Shown in pieces: positions 44,078-53,886 of a DNA stretch of 57,063 bases (positions are counted from its first letter, which is position 1; every line of letters starts with the position of its first letter). This stretch comes from Spirochaetales bacterium (GTDB lineage Bacteria > Spirochaetota > Spirochaetia > SZUA-6 > JAFGRV01): NCBI GenBank assembly GCA_016928415.1, contig JAFGKU010000027.1:1-57063 (forward strand), written 5' to 3'. The notes below the pieces were generated by a model. The model was not told where the DNA came from, did not search any database, and saw only the letters and a program-made list of their open reading frames with translations. Both the position numbers and the translations under genes were made by a program.

Positions 44078-45151
44078 CTACTCCCCGTTGTCCCCGGGCA
44101 AATTCTGCAAATCCGGATCTTCAGGCGGATTCTGTTCCCCGGGCGCCGCGGACGAACCGGAAAGAGCGTCGTCCAGGCCGCTTAACAGGTGAGAACCTTC
44201 CCGTAGGTTTATAATGTTGTAGTACTTGATTGTCAAGGCGATATAGAGAAACGGCATGGCAATATACATGATAACCGCTGAAAACACCATGGTCAGGGAC
44301 ATCCCGCCTGATATAGCCGCCGAAAATTCTTCAAAGGCCGCCGAATTAAGGCTGCCGCCGTTTTCCATTAAATCGCGGATAAACTTGATATAAGGAATAA
44401 TGTAAGAGGGAATCATCACGATACCCTGAATAAAACTGATGAAAAACGAAAAAATCAATCCGAGAAGGAAAATGACCCAGAAGTTTTTTCTTACCAATGA
44501 AAGGCTTCTGGTCAAGGCAGCGGCATAAAACTTCCCTTCGATCATGCAGACCTGGTTGGTAAAAATGAAATAAAAGAAGGCCCCTATGGCAAAAACGGCC
44601 ATACCAATCATACTTAAAAAAGATACAATCATAATTAAGGCCATAGACCCCGTGGCCACCGTAATTGCCGAGATTATACCTATGAAAACGGAGATCACCA
44701 GAATACCCACGACCATTACCAATACCACCAGCAAAGATGTCAGGATAACGGGAACGGCCGAGTTCAATGTAGCTTTTAAGACATCCTTCTCACTTAAATC
44801 CTGGTTCGTCAGCTTTACGCTTGCCGCCTTCACACAGGCGGCATTGGCCAGAGTGTTGATAATCGCAAGAATAACAGGCAGGACAATGATAGCGAGCCAG
44901 TTATCCGACAAAATTTTGATTATTTCCGACCCGAAGTTATCCGCGTCGGAAAGGCCTTCTCTTGTCATTGAAAAAAATGATTGAAAAAAATTCGACAGGC
45001 TGATGGCAAAAAAAACGTATATGGCAACGACAGGCACGAAAAATACGGCAAGTATTTTCAAGAAATACAGGAAATTATTCTTATACGTTTTATACGCCAG
45101 GTTGATCAATCCGTCCAGCTTTATTTTTTTAGTCAGCATTTCATCAGACAT
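44078..45151 (-). CDS. multi-pass membrane protein (GPDPase membrane-domain-like)
   Basis: A 357-residue protein with six or seven transmembrane helices. It includes VPVVAIYVFFAISL near the N-terminus, a VILTSLLVVLVMVVGIL pair and an AFFYFIFTNQVCMIEG loop. The layout resembles the DUF7544 / glycerophosphoryl diester phosphodiesterase membrane domain seen in envelope clusters of this kind. A charged Pro-rich tail (PEDPDLQNLPGD) ends the protein. No catalytic motif is visible, so it probably forms the membrane part of the MoxR/RDD assembly. It has a GAGGAAC site and sits 11 bases after the RDD gene. Confidence 0.7.
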   Translation of the reverse strand: MSDEMLTKKIKLDGLINLAYKTYKNNFLYFLKILAVFFVPVVAIYVFFAISLSNFFQSFFSMTREGLSDADNFGSEIIKILSDNWLAIIVLPVILAIINTLANAACVKAASVKLTNQDLSEKDVLKATLNSAVPVILTSLLVVLVMVVGILVISVFIGIISAITVATGSMALIMIVSFLSMIGMAVFAIGAFFYFIFTNQVCMIEGKFYAAALTRSLSLVRKNFWVIFLLGLIFSFFISFIQGIVMIPSYIIPYIKFIRDLMENGGSLNSAAFEEFSAAISGGMSLTMVFSAVIMYIAMPFLYIALTIKYYNIINLREGSHLLSGLDDALSGSSAAPGEQNPPEDPDLQNLPGDNGE

Positions 45152-45162
45152 ATGTTCCTCGC

Positions 45163-45936
45163 TTAAAATATTTTATTGATGGCCGATATAAATTCCATGT
45201 TCGTTACTTTGGATGGTTTGGCTATGCCCGTCCTGTTTTCAATCAAATTAATGATTTTGGATTCCACCGAAAGCCGCACAGCCTTATCCAGAGTAAAAAC
45301 CGCTGCAAGGTATTCATTGAACAATTCCTTTTCCTTGTCGGGAAAGGCGTCACGGATCATCTCCTCTTTCCCGGCCAGATCGATCAGCGGGGCGGACAGC
45401 ACCGGAGAGTCGGGGAGCTTGTCCATCGTATCGCGGATAACGATGGTACCGCTCACTAAATCCCCCACCCGTTTGTTCTGTTTATTGATGGCCATCGTTA
45501 TAAATCCCACTATATAACTGACCGGCAGCAGGTCCACGATCCTGAAAAGATTCCTTAAAACAATGGACAATGGTGTCGGGGAAGAGCCGTCGTCATTGAC
45601 GACCCGCAGTTTCATGACCCGCTTTCCAATGGTCTGCCCCTTCCAGATGAGTTCGAAGATCAGCTGGTAGGCAAGAATAAAAAGAACGAGCAGGAGGAAT
45701 ATAACACCGATCACCCAGAAAAAAACCTCTGAAAAACCGGAATCCCAGTCGGAAGCGGCATTGGAAATCACCCCGAAAATCACAACTATAAAAAGGATAT
45801 ACATGAGGATAAAAGCGGCGGATTGCACGACAAAATCGATGACGGCAGCCACAATACGGAGAACAATGCTGCCAATCTCCATTTTGACGGTGATTTTTTC
45901 CGATGTCTGGTAATCGGACAGGTTTGATAATTCCAT
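45163..45936 (-). CDS. RDD-family membrane protein
   Basis: A 257-residue protein. The N-terminal two thirds form an RDD domain with three transmembrane helices, the R-x-x-A-x-x-I-D motif (RIVAAVIDFVVQ) and an IGKRVMKLRVVND segment. The C-terminal 90 residues are soluble and helical. RDD domains occur in ion transporters and as accessory proteins of envelope clusters. It is the first gene of the minus-strand cluster leading to DUF58 and has an AAAGG site. I see no convincing promoter motif upstream. A transport role is not shown. Confidence 0.85.
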   Translation of the reverse strand: MELSNLSDYQTSEKITVKMEIGSIVLRIVAAVIDFVVQSAAFILMYILFIVVIFGVISNAASDWDSGFSEVFFWVIGVIFLLLVLFILAYQLIFELIWKGQTIGKRVMKLRVVNDDGSSPTPLSIVLRNLFRIVDLLPVSYIVGFITMAINKQNKRVGDLVSGTIVIRDTMDKLPDSPVLSAPLIDLAGKEEMIRDAFPDKEKELFNEYLAAVFTLDKAVRLSVESKIINLIENRTGIAKPSKVTNMEFISAINKIF

Positions 45937-46096
45937 TCCAGGCCTTTCTTGTTTAAATCCGTGCCATTACAGGTACATAAAAACATTTTTGAGCTAGCTT
46001 TTATATCAGACTCAATGATAGTCCATGCCGGAACACCAGGCAAGACCTTTAAAAGAAAAATTACCTATTAATAGCTGTATTTCTGTTCCCGGAAAA

Positions 46097-46834
46097 CTAC
46101 CAGGGCCACACGGCGCCATGATAATCATAAAGCACCAGTTTATCCTCATCATGGGATTGTCCGCGCAAAAGGTCGTTTAAAAAGAAATTGACGGCGGGGA
46201 CGGCGGCTTCCTCCGGCTCAAGATCGGCCTTGAGGTTTTTAACGCCCGACAGGTACGACCTGATCCAGCCGGGGTGATACACCCGGAATGTATACCCTTC
46301 CGGCCTTAAGGCATTAAACAGGTTTTTGATGCCCATATTCAGGGCGGCCTTGGACATACAGTAGCAGAACCATTCTTTCCGCCCGCTTTTTTCTATGCTG
46401 CCCGCCTCTGAGGAAACAAAGCACAAACGTTTCAAACGGCTTTTGTCCATCAAGGGCAGGAACGCCTCCACCATGCGAAGCGGGCCCATGGCATTGATTT
46501 TGTACAATCGAAGCATCTCACCGTAGTCAAGTCCGTCTCTTATGGAAAGTGAAAGGGAAGGAGAGGAGGCCCCGGCATTGTTGACAAGCAGGTCAATCCC
46601 GACTGATGTTTTTTTTACCTTACCGGCGGCCGCTTCCACGGATTCCTCGGAGCTGACATCCAACGGAACGACGGATAAGGCTTCACCGAACCGGTTTTTC
46701 AGGTCATCCAGTTCATGCCAGTCTTCCAGGTATCTTCCGGCAAAAACGTGCCAGCCCAGTTCAAGCAGCCGGGCGGTCAATGCCAGCCCCAGGCCCCGGT
46801 CCGCGCCCGTGATAAATGCCGTATTCTGATTCAA
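46097..46834 (-). CDS. short-chain dehydrogenase/reductase (SDR)
   Basis: A 245-residue oxidoreductase of the classical SDR type. The N-terminal TGADRGLG binds NAD(P), NNAG follows, then a catalytic Ser (CFVSSEAGS), and the Tyr-x-x-x-Lys pair in YCMSKAA. The start is a TTG (46834) placed seven bases after GGGAGG, an unusual initiation codon. It is the last gene of the efflux operon, 31 bases after the TolC stop, so its substrate may be related to exported compounds. Function beyond SDR fold is unknown. The C-terminal 60 residues diverge from common SDRs. Confidence 0.8.
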   Translation of the reverse strand: MNQNTAFITGADRGLGLALTARLLELGWHVFAGRYLEDWHELDDLKNRFGEALSVVPLDVSSEESVEAAAGKVKKTSVGIDLLVNNAGASSPSLSLSIRDGLDYGEMLRLYKINAMGPLRMVEAFLPLMDKSRLKRLCFVSSEAGSIEKSGRKEWFCYCMSKAALNMGIKNLFNALRPEGYTFRVYHPGWIRSYLSGVKNLKADLEPEEAAVPAVNFFLNDLLRGQSHDEDKLVLYDYHGAVWPW

Positions 46835-46865
46835 GGGACCCTCCCGTTTCCTCTTTTACCGGATA

Positions 46866-48254
46866 TTATTCCTGTCCCACGGGGAAGTCAATCCCCGTCA
46901 GGTATTCAAGATCGGCAAGCGCATTGTTATACGTGAACTGGCTCAGGACAGATTCTATCCGTACGGAATAAAGGAGTACACGCGCACCGCGTTCCTCTTC
47001 CCGTGTGAGCACGTCATTTTCGTAGGAAACCTTCGCATTCCTGTATTTTTCCTCCGATTCGCCCAGGGAAGCCTTTTTCTCGAGCATGTCATAATATCCC
47101 GTCATCACATCCTGAACTGTCCGGCGCACCTGGAGCGCCAGGCCTTTCTCCGCCCGGCTCACACCCGTCTGTGCCATTTCAAGCATTTTCTTCGCTTTTT
47201 CCGTGGAATTGCCCGCCTTGCCGCCGTCATACAGTTTCATCTGCGCCCCCAAAGTGAGGATGAAATTGTGGTCCCATGTGTCCGTCCAGTTGGACTGGAC
47301 TAACGGGACCCTCTGGCCGTTCACCTCAAAAGAGGCAATAAGCGAGACATCGGGTTTGAAAATGTCTCCTCCTTCTTCAATGCGGACATATGTCTCCGCC
47401 TGTTCACGTTTCTTTAAAAGGCTCTTCAATTCAAAGGAATGGGAAAGTGCCCCGGACATCAAATCGGTTTCTTCAAAACCGGGAAGGTCTTCCCTGAAGC
47501 CCGAAACGAGAACCACTTCCTCCCCGGGAAGTCCCGTGAGGAACAGGATGGCGGCTATTCCGCTTTTATAGCCTTCCTGCGCCCTGATCAATTTACTCTG
47601 CAGCTGGGCCAGGTTTTTCCTGGATTCCAGCAGCTTTTGCAGGTTGATCAGCCCCTCTTTGTACTTCTTCTCCCTGTCAGCCACGGCTTCTTTCATCACT
47701 ATTACGCTTTGTTCCAGCAATGCGGCGGATTCACGGGAAAGCAGGGTGGCGTAATACGCCTTTTTCAGGTCCCTTTTCAACTCCTCTTTTGTCTTGTTCA
47801 GATTCAAGCCCGCAATGTCATAATCAAGATCGGCTATCGCTACCGCGTTCTCTATTTTGAACCAGGTAAACAGGGGCTGCGTCAGCGTCGTGGTAATTTT
47901 GAAATACGTATTTTCCGGATCGGGAATAATCACGTAATCCTGGTTCGGAAAAGCCACGGGAAACTCCGAATTGGGGGAAGGGGAATTACCGAACGCCCCC
48001 TTATTGATTTTGATACCTTCCGGAGGATTGGTCAGGTACGAAGCGGAAGCCTGCACGGTGATATCAGGCAGGCCCCTCGCCTTGACCGCCTCTTTTGCGT
48101 AAAACGCCGACTGCAGTTCATTATACTTCAATATGACGGTATCCGAATTCTCGAGACCGTATCCTATCGCCTCTTCAAGGGAAAGGTCCTTTGACCAGGC
48201 GGGAAAGACGAGAAAAAAAATCAATATTATGTATACAGCGTTTTTTAAAGCCAT
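46866..48254 (-). CDS. TolC-family outer-membrane efflux protein
   Basis: A 462-residue outer-membrane channel. I start it at ATG 48254, which gives a proper signal peptide (MALKNAVYIILIFFLVFPAW), instead of the longer frame to 48338 that overlaps the preceding gene. It shows the TolC internal repeat with the two helical OEP domains (SLEEAIGYGLENSDTVIL at the start, GLALQVRRTVQDVMTGYYDM in the second half) and long coiled coils. It completes a tripartite pump with the adaptor and RND transporter upstream. It follows a lipoprotein gene by ten bases. Confidence 0.9.
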   Translation of the reverse strand: MALKNAVYIILIFFLVFPAWSKDLSLEEAIGYGLENSDTVILKYNELQSAFYAKEAVKARGLPDITVQASASYLTNPPEGIKINKGAFGNSPSPNSEFPVAFPNQDYVIIPDPENTYFKITTTLTQPLFTWFKIENAVAIADLDYDIAGLNLNKTKEELKRDLKKAYYATLLSRESAALLEQSVIVMKEAVADREKKYKEGLINLQKLLESRKNLAQLQSKLIRAQEGYKSGIAAILFLTGLPGEEVVLVSGFREDLPGFEETDLMSGALSHSFELKSLLKKREQAETYVRIEEGGDIFKPDVSLIASFEVNGQRVPLVQSNWTDTWDHNFILTLGAQMKLYDGGKAGNSTEKAKKMLEMAQTGVSRAEKGLALQVRRTVQDVMTGYYDMLEKKASLGESEEKYRNAKVSYENDVLTREEERGARVLLYSVRIESVLSQFTYNNALADLEYLTGIDFPVGQE

Positions 48255-48264
48255 GATAATACCT

Positions 48265-49386
48265 TTAACCGTTGGGGTTAATATCCACGCTGTCCGGCAT
48301 GTTGTTCGGATCGATCCAGGACTTGATGTTTTTTCCATTTATGGAGCTGAAAGAATAGATATTGCCGGGCTGGGAACTTGAAGAAAAGGACAGGCCGATA
48401 TCCTGTGTATCCTCGCCGGCCGGCACGCTTCCCGTACCCGATTCCGGCGTATTATCCGTCCACTGCACCAGGAAATTATACCGACCGCTCCCGTCCGTTA
48501 CATCCAGGTAACTGTGCGGTCCCGAATCGTCCGTGTAGGCAAGCGTCACTTCAACGCCGGATATGCCCCTTTCCACCTCCTCACTGCTTCCTGCGGGAAC
48601 ATAACGGTAGATGCACCTTCCCGTTATATTTGTCTGGAATTCGGTGCGGGGATTCCTTGTCACGGTGATGACCGAGGGCACATCCACATCCTGATCGGAA
48701 GTGAGCGTCACCACGAGCGGTGTCAGCTGCGTTTTGTCGGACGTGTAATCCGGGTCATCGATGTAGATGTCCACATCCTCCGTATCGGCCGAAGGCGAAT
48801 CGGGCGCCACGTCATGCCAGGTGACATTGTTGAACCGGAAGCTTCCCGTAACATCGTTGATCGTTGTCGTGTTCGCCAGGTAATCCTGGTCATCATCCGT
48901 TGTCGTGGGGATGTCCAGGATGACGCGGACGCCGTTCACTCCCTCCCCGTTCGCATTGACGACACGCCCGTTCACCTGCGGGGATGAAAAGGTGGCCCGT
49001 ACAATCCGTATGTCCGGTACAACGTTCAATGTGTCGGAAAGGATCCCGGAAACTTTCGCTATCTTCGGCGCATAATCGTTATGCGTCACGCCTATCCAGA
49101 TAGTGCCGGAATCCCCTTCGTCCCCGAAATTGCCGAACATTTCCTGCCAGATTATTTTGTGGCTGTAATAGCCGCCGTTGCCGCCGCTTGTCATGGTGGC
49201 CGTCTCCACGATAAACCCTCCCGAATCGGCTGAACCCGGCTGGGAGAGATACATGCGGATCAATGCCCCGTTGACACCATCGGATGTTCTGGAGTCCCTT
49301 ATATAACCCGCGATATCACAGGTATAAAACTTGCCGCAGCCGGCAAGCATAAATGTCGTGATAAATATTATAAAAAGCTTTTTCAT
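48265..49386 (-). CDS. lipoprotein with carboxypeptidase-regulatory-like repeats
   Basis: A 373-residue lipoprotein (lipobox LAGC, Cys17) encoded between the RND pump and TolC genes. The mature protein holds three beta-sandwich units of the carboxypeptidase regulatory-like type. Each has a G-x-x-V/I-x-x-x-x-G-x-G-V-N-G pattern (IAGYIRDSRTSDGVNGAL, VNGRVVNANGEGVNGVRV, ITGRCIYRY). Asp-rich loops (TTTDDDQD) suggest metal binding. It may stabilise the pump at the periplasmic face or bind a substrate. The start overlaps the pump stop by four bases (ATGA). It is not a usual part of tripartite pumps. Confidence 0.75.
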   Translation of the reverse strand: MKKLFIIFITTFMLAGCGKFYTCDIAGYIRDSRTSDGVNGALIRMYLSQPGSADSGGFIVETATMTSGGNGGYYSHKIIWQEMFGNFGDEGDSGTIWIGVTHNDYAPKIAKVSGILSDTLNVVPDIRIVRATFSSPQVNGRVVNANGEGVNGVRVILDIPTTTDDDQDYLANTTTINDVTGSFRFNNVTWHDVAPDSPSADTEDVDIYIDDPDYTSDKTQLTPLVVTLTSDQDVDVPSVITVTRNPRTEFQTNITGRCIYRYVPAGSSEEVERGISGVEVTLAYTDDSGPHSYLDVTDGSGRYNFLVQWTDNTPESGTGSVPAGEDTQDIGLSFSSSSQPGNIYSFSSINGKNIKSWIDPNNMPDSVDINPNG

Positions 49387-52300
49387 GCCTTTCTCCTTCG
49401 GCTCCTGACGGGCCTTTTCCTTAATCTCGATTCTATTAAAAAATAAATTACAGGGATTAAAATCAATGTGACGATTGTTGACGTGGTAAGCCCCCCCAGG
49501 ACGGCGCGTCCTATGGGAAACCTGAGTTCGGCGCCCATACCGAAGTTGAGGCTCATCGGAATGAGCCCTACCAGGGTTGTAAAGGTTGTCATGAGCACGG
49601 GTTTCAACCTGGTCTTCCCGCCCCTTATTATCGCTTTCATCAGCGGCACTCCCCTCTTCTGGAGCTGGTTCATATAGTCAATCAGTACTATGCCGTTATT
49701 CACGACTATACCGACCAAAAGAATACCCCCCAGGAACGCGAGTATACTGAAAGTGGTATTGGTGATCAGCAGGGCCCCGACAAGTCCAATAATGGCAAAC
49801 GGGATGGTGAACATGATGATGAAGGGATGCAGCAGCGATTCAAACTGGCTTGCCATGATCATGTAAACCAGGACAAGTGAAAGCAGCAGGGCCCACCCCA
49901 GGTCCCTGAAAGAGGAGGTCATGTTCTCCCTGTTTCCCGTCATTTCCACCTTCACACCTTCCGGCGGAAGGCCAAGGGCATCCACTCCCTTTTGTATTTC
50001 ATCCGAAACAACATTCAAGGGCGTTTCGCCGGTCAATGAGCCGGTAACCATCATCTGCCGCGTTCTCCTGGAACGCTGGATGGTCAGGGGGCCTTCGGCT
50101 TCCACTATATCCACGACGTTTTCAATGGGTATTTTAACCCCGGCCCTGTTTATCAGGAACAGCCTGGATATCCTGTTGATGTCGTTCCTGTCCCTGTCCT
50201 CCAGCAGGACCATGACGTCATAATCATTGTCACCCTGCTTGTAGCGGGAAACTTCCACCCCCTTGTAGGCGGCCCGTATGGTGGCGGCAATCTCCAGCGG
50301 GCTCAATCCCAGGCTTACCGCCTCACGGCGTTTTATGCGGAATTGAAGTTCCGGCTTGCCCGTTTCGAACGTAACCTTGACATCACGTGTGCCGGGAACC
50401 CGCTCCATGACCGCCGCTATCCGTTTGCTGTAGGCAAACATCTGCTCAAGGTCATTGCCGGAAACCTCGATTACCAGGGAAGCCGACGCCCCGGTCGCGG
50501 AAGAGACAAGGGAGGATACACCTTCGATGGCCAGGCCGATCTTGGCGTCCACAATTCTTTTTTTCAGCACATGCGAGACCTCGTTCACGATCTGCCAGAT
50601 GGTTTTTTCCCTGTCGTCCTTGGGAATTAAATTTACCTTTATCGTTGCCAGGTGGCTGCCCGTTGCGCCGAGTGAAATACTGCCGCCCGACTGGCCGACA
50701 CTGGCAAAGGTGGCCTCCAGATCGGCACCGATTGTTTCATTGATGATTTTTTCTATCTCAAGCACTTTACGCTCCGTGTTGGCATAAGAGGTGCCTATCC
50801 GGGTTTCCAGGTATATGGTGAATTTACCTTCATCCGCCTCCGGTATGAACTCGAGGCCCATCAGGAAAATGGCGCTCACGCTCAATACGAGCAGCAGCAC
50901 CGCCGTTGCAACAACAATAACCGAATGGCGCATGGCCCAGGTCAGGATCTTTTCATACGCATCATCCAGTTTGACAAGAATTTTCTGGATGTTGCGTGAG
51001 AAAAAATCAATCACCCTGTTGCCCGTCCTCACCTCTATATCCGCCAGGCTCAATTCATCGCCTTTATGCCGGTTCCCGGCAATGACGATGGTATTTTTAT
51101 TCACCTTGAGGAACTTGGAGGAAAGGACAGGAACAAGTGTAAGCGCCATGGCAAGCGACATGAGAAGCGAATAGCTGATTGTAAAGGAGAGGTCCCTGAA
51201 CATCAGGCCCGCCAGCCCCTCCACGAAAACGATGGGCAGGAATACGACCACGCTGGTCAGGGTTGAAGCGGCTATGGCCATGGCTACCTCGTTTACCCCG
51301 GCGACGGCCGCCTCGGAAGACTTCATGCCTGAAAGATGCTTGCGGTAAATGGATTCCAGGACAACGACCGAATTATCGACAAACATGCCCACACCGAGGG
51401 AAAGACCCATCAGGGAAAGCATGTTCAGAGATAATCCCGAAAAATCCAGCAGGGTAAAAGTGGCAATAATGGAAAGGGGAATGGAAAGGGAAATAATGAG
51501 TGTCGAGCGGATATTCCGCAGGAAAACAATGAGCACCAGGATGGCCAGTAAACCGCCCTTGACCGCGGCATCGGCAACCCCGCCGATGGAATTCCTGATG
51601 GAGATGGACTGGTCCGTCGTGATGTTTATCCGGACGGACGGTGGCAGAAGGGGTTTAAGCTGTTCAAGCCTTTCCTTTACCGCGTCATTGACCAGGACCG
51701 TGTTATACCCCGTCTGCTTTCTGATCTGTACCTGCACTCCCTTGTATTCCCCGGCACGGACATATTCCTCCTGCGGCAGGTAGTCAAGCGAAATGTCGGC
51801 CACGTCTTTCAGGAAAACAGGCACCCTCTGCCTGTATCCGACCAGGACATTCCCGATGTCATCAAGGGACTGGAATTCCCCCACCGTTCTCAGGATAATC
51901 TGCCTGTTTTCCAGGCTGATGGAACCGCCGGGAAGATTTATGTTTTCATTCTTGAAAACCTGCAGGATCTGTACGACGGGTATTTCCATCTTCGATATGC
52001 TGTCCAGCCTGATCTTGCACATGACGGCCGCCGTCCTGCCGCCGAACAATGACGCCGTGGCGACTCCCGGTATCTTTTCCAGCTCCGGCTTTATTTTCTT
52101 TTCCACGAGGTTCCGGACATCCATATCCTCCTTCACCGAAACATTGAAGGTGAGCGTGGGCAATTGACTGGGATTGTACTTGAAAATACCCGGCTTTTCC
52201 GATCCCTCCGGCAGGGTATCCTCTATGGCGGCGATTTTTTCCCGCAAATCGGGAACAATTTGCTCCATCTTCGTTCCCCAGGTGAAATTGACCACCACCA

Positions 52301-52568
52301 TGGAATATCCTTCGCTGGATGTGGAGGAGACTTTCTCCACTCCTCCCAGCGTGGTAACAGCGTCTTCGATCGGTTTAGTGACGCTGGCTTCCACTTCCAG
52401 GGGACCGACCCCCGGGTAAACGGTAAAGACGACCGCGGTCGGATACGTGATGTCGGGAAAAAGCTCCTGCCCGAGCCGCATCAGGCTTATGAAACCCAAA
52501 AGGCCCAAAGCGATAAAAATCATGATCGTCGTAATCGGGACTTTTACAGCCGTTTCGGATATCTTCAT
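49383..52568 (-). CDS. RND-family efflux transporter (AcrB/HAE1 type)
   Basis: A 1,061-residue inner-membrane proton/drug antiporter. It has the usual twelve transmembrane helices and two large periplasmic loops. TM1 is ITTIMIFIALGLLGFISL. TM4 carries the proton-relay Asp in GVGMFVDNSVVVLESI (Asp-Asn in place of the common Asp-Asp), and GVVNNGIVLIDY lies in the second half. Length equals that of AcrB-type pumps. Substrates are unknown; the HAE1 group exports hydrophobic and amphiphilic compounds. The start follows AGAGG. The stop overlaps the downstream lipoprotein gene. Confidence 0.95.
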   Translation of the reverse strand: MKISETAVKVPITTIMIFIALGLLGFISLMRLGQELFPDITYPTAVVFTVYPGVGPLEVEASVTKPIEDAVTTLGGVEKVSSTSSEGYSMVVVNFTWGTKMEQIVPDLREKIAAIEDTLPEGSEKPGIFKYNPSQLPTLTFNVSVKEDMDVRNLVEKKIKPELEKIPGVATASLFGGRTAAVMCKIRLDSISKMEIPVVQILQVFKNENINLPGGSISLENRQIILRTVGEFQSLDDIGNVLVGYRQRVPVFLKDVADISLDYLPQEEYVRAGEYKGVQVQIRKQTGYNTVLVNDAVKERLEQLKPLLPPSVRINITTDQSISIRNSIGGVADAAVKGGLLAILVLIVFLRNIRSTLIISLSIPLSIIATFTLLDFSGLSLNMLSLMGLSLGVGMFVDNSVVVLESIYRKHLSGMKSSEAAVAGVNEVAMAIAASTLTSVVVFLPIVFVEGLAGLMFRDLSFTISYSLLMSLAMALTLVPVLSSKFLKVNKNTIVIAGNRHKGDELSLADIEVRTGNRVIDFFSRNIQKILVKLDDAYEKILTWAMRHSVIVVATAVLLLVLSVSAIFLMGLEFIPEADEGKFTIYLETRIGTSYANTERKVLEIEKIINETIGADLEATFASVGQSGGSISLGATGSHLATIKVNLIPKDDREKTIWQIVNEVSHVLKKRIVDAKIGLAIEGVSSLVSSATGASASLVIEVSGNDLEQMFAYSKRIAAVMERVPGTRDVKVTFETGKPELQFRIKRREAVSLGLSPLEIAATIRAAYKGVEVSRYKQGDNDYDVMVLLEDRDRNDINRISRLFLINRAGVKIPIENVVDIVEAEGPLTIQRSRRTRQMMVTGSLTGETPLNVVSDEIQKGVDALGLPPEGVKVEMTGNRENMTSSFRDLGWALLLSLVLVYMIMASQFESLLHPFIIMFTIPFAIIGLVGALLITNTTFSILAFLGGILLVGIVVNNGIVLIDYMNQLQKRGVPLMKAIIRGGKTRLKPVLMTTFTTLVGLIPMSLNFGMGAELRFPIGRAVLGGLTTSTIVTLILIPVIYFLIESRLRKRPVRSRRRKA

Positions 52569-52590
52569 TCAGGCGCCTCTGAAGGTGTCA

Positions 52591-53877
52591 TTATTTTAGA
52601 ATCCTGACTTTCTGATTGTCTTCAAGGTAAAGATTACCCTCTACGATGATGGTTGATTTCTCATCGACCCCGGAGATTACCTGGACGGCATTCTCGTTCA
52701 CGATCCCGGTGGCTACTTCGGCGGCAGCCGCATGGGTCGAATTTCCCTCTTTCACAAGGTATATGATTTTTCTGTCACCCCTTTTAACAATGGCCGTCGG
52801 CGGGACAATGATCACGTTCGTTCGGGTTTCAACCACAAGCTCCACATTGACGTACATCCCGGGCCGCAACAACCTGTAATTGTTCCTGATTTCAATTTCT
52901 ATCTTGAATGTACGGCTCACGGCATCTATGATGGGGTCGACATTCGACAATATGCCGGAAAACGGAGGTGTGTCAGGATAGGCATTGGGAAAAATCCTTA
53001 CAAAAATATCATCCCTGTTCTTCATTACCTCGCCGTAGTATTTTTCCGGGATGGGGATATTGGCAATAATGGGATCGATCTGAACAATGGCGAGGATCGG
53101 CGTGGACGTGCCCACCATGTTGCCTTTATCGGCCAGCACATCGGCCACCATCCCCACTACAGGCGCCCCCAGCCTGGTGTTTTCCACCTGCAGCCTGGCC
53201 AGTTGATACTGGGCCCTCGCCGCCTCCGCCTGGCTTCTTGCCATTTCAATTTCTTCCCTGGTAGCGCCCTCTTCCATTATTTTCAGGTTGCGCCTGGCAT
53301 TTTCCATATCGGTCTTTGCCGCATTCAGCTTGTTTTCAGCCTCCTCGTAATCCGCCTTGGCTATGGTGCCGCTCTTGTACAGTCTTTCAATCCTGTCAAA
53401 ATTATCCTGGGCGTACCGAAGTGCATCTTCCGCCTGGTTAAGGGAAGCCCTTGCTATTTCAAGCTGCTCCTGCCGTAAACCCTTTTTGGCCTTGGCCAGC
53501 TGGGCATCGGCGGCCTGCCACATGGCAAACGCCTGTTCCCTCTGTAAGGAAACGGCATTATCCTCAATTCTGATCAATGGCATGTCTTTTGTAACCAGGT
53601 CGCCTTTCTTTACGAAAATATCTTCTATTCTTCCCGCCACCTTGGAGGTGATAATAATACTGGCATTGGGTTCCAGGGTACCCGAATAATAAAGGGTCCG
53701 GCTGATTGAACCGATCTCCGGTTTGGACACTACCACGGGTGTAAGAATTTCTTCCTTGACCGGTTCGGGTTCAAAAACCTTCCGTAGTACTGGTATGGAT
53801 ATCAGCGATATTATTATTACGGCGGCGCCGGCAAGTATGATCCGGTTTCCCGTTTTCTTATTCCATTGGAATTTCAT
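52591..53877 (-). CDS. RND efflux periplasmic adaptor (membrane fusion protein)
   Basis: A 428-residue membrane fusion protein. It has an N-terminal anchor helix (IILAGAAVIIISLISIPVL), a lipoyl-like half-motif (ITSKVAGRIEDIFVKKGDLV) and long alpha-hairpin coiled coils (about 115-230, many Ala/Gln/Arg). The second lipoyl half is GAPVVGMVADVLADKGNMV, followed by beta-barrel and membrane-proximal domains (RPGMYVNVELVVE). It links the RND pump to TolC. A GGGGGAG site precedes the ATG. The gene lies nine bases after the TetR regulator gene. Confidence 0.95.
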   Translation of the reverse strand: MKFQWNKKTGNRIILAGAAVIIISLISIPVLRKVFEPEPVKEEILTPVVVSKPEIGSISRTLYYSGTLEPNASIIITSKVAGRIEDIFVKKGDLVTKDMPLIRIEDNAVSLQREQAFAMWQAADAQLAKAKKGLRQEQLEIARASLNQAEDALRYAQDNFDRIERLYKSGTIAKADYEEAENKLNAAKTDMENARRNLKIMEEGATREEIEMARSQAEAARAQYQLARLQVENTRLGAPVVGMVADVLADKGNMVGTSTPILAIVQIDPIIANIPIPEKYYGEVMKNRDDIFVRIFPNAYPDTPPFSGILSNVDPIIDAVSRTFKIEIEIRNNYRLLRPGMYVNVELVVETRTNVIIVPPTAIVKRGDRKIIYLVKEGNSTHAAAAEVATGIVNENAVQVISGVDEKSTIIVEGNLYLEDNQKVRILK

Positions 53878-53886
53878 TTGCTCCCC

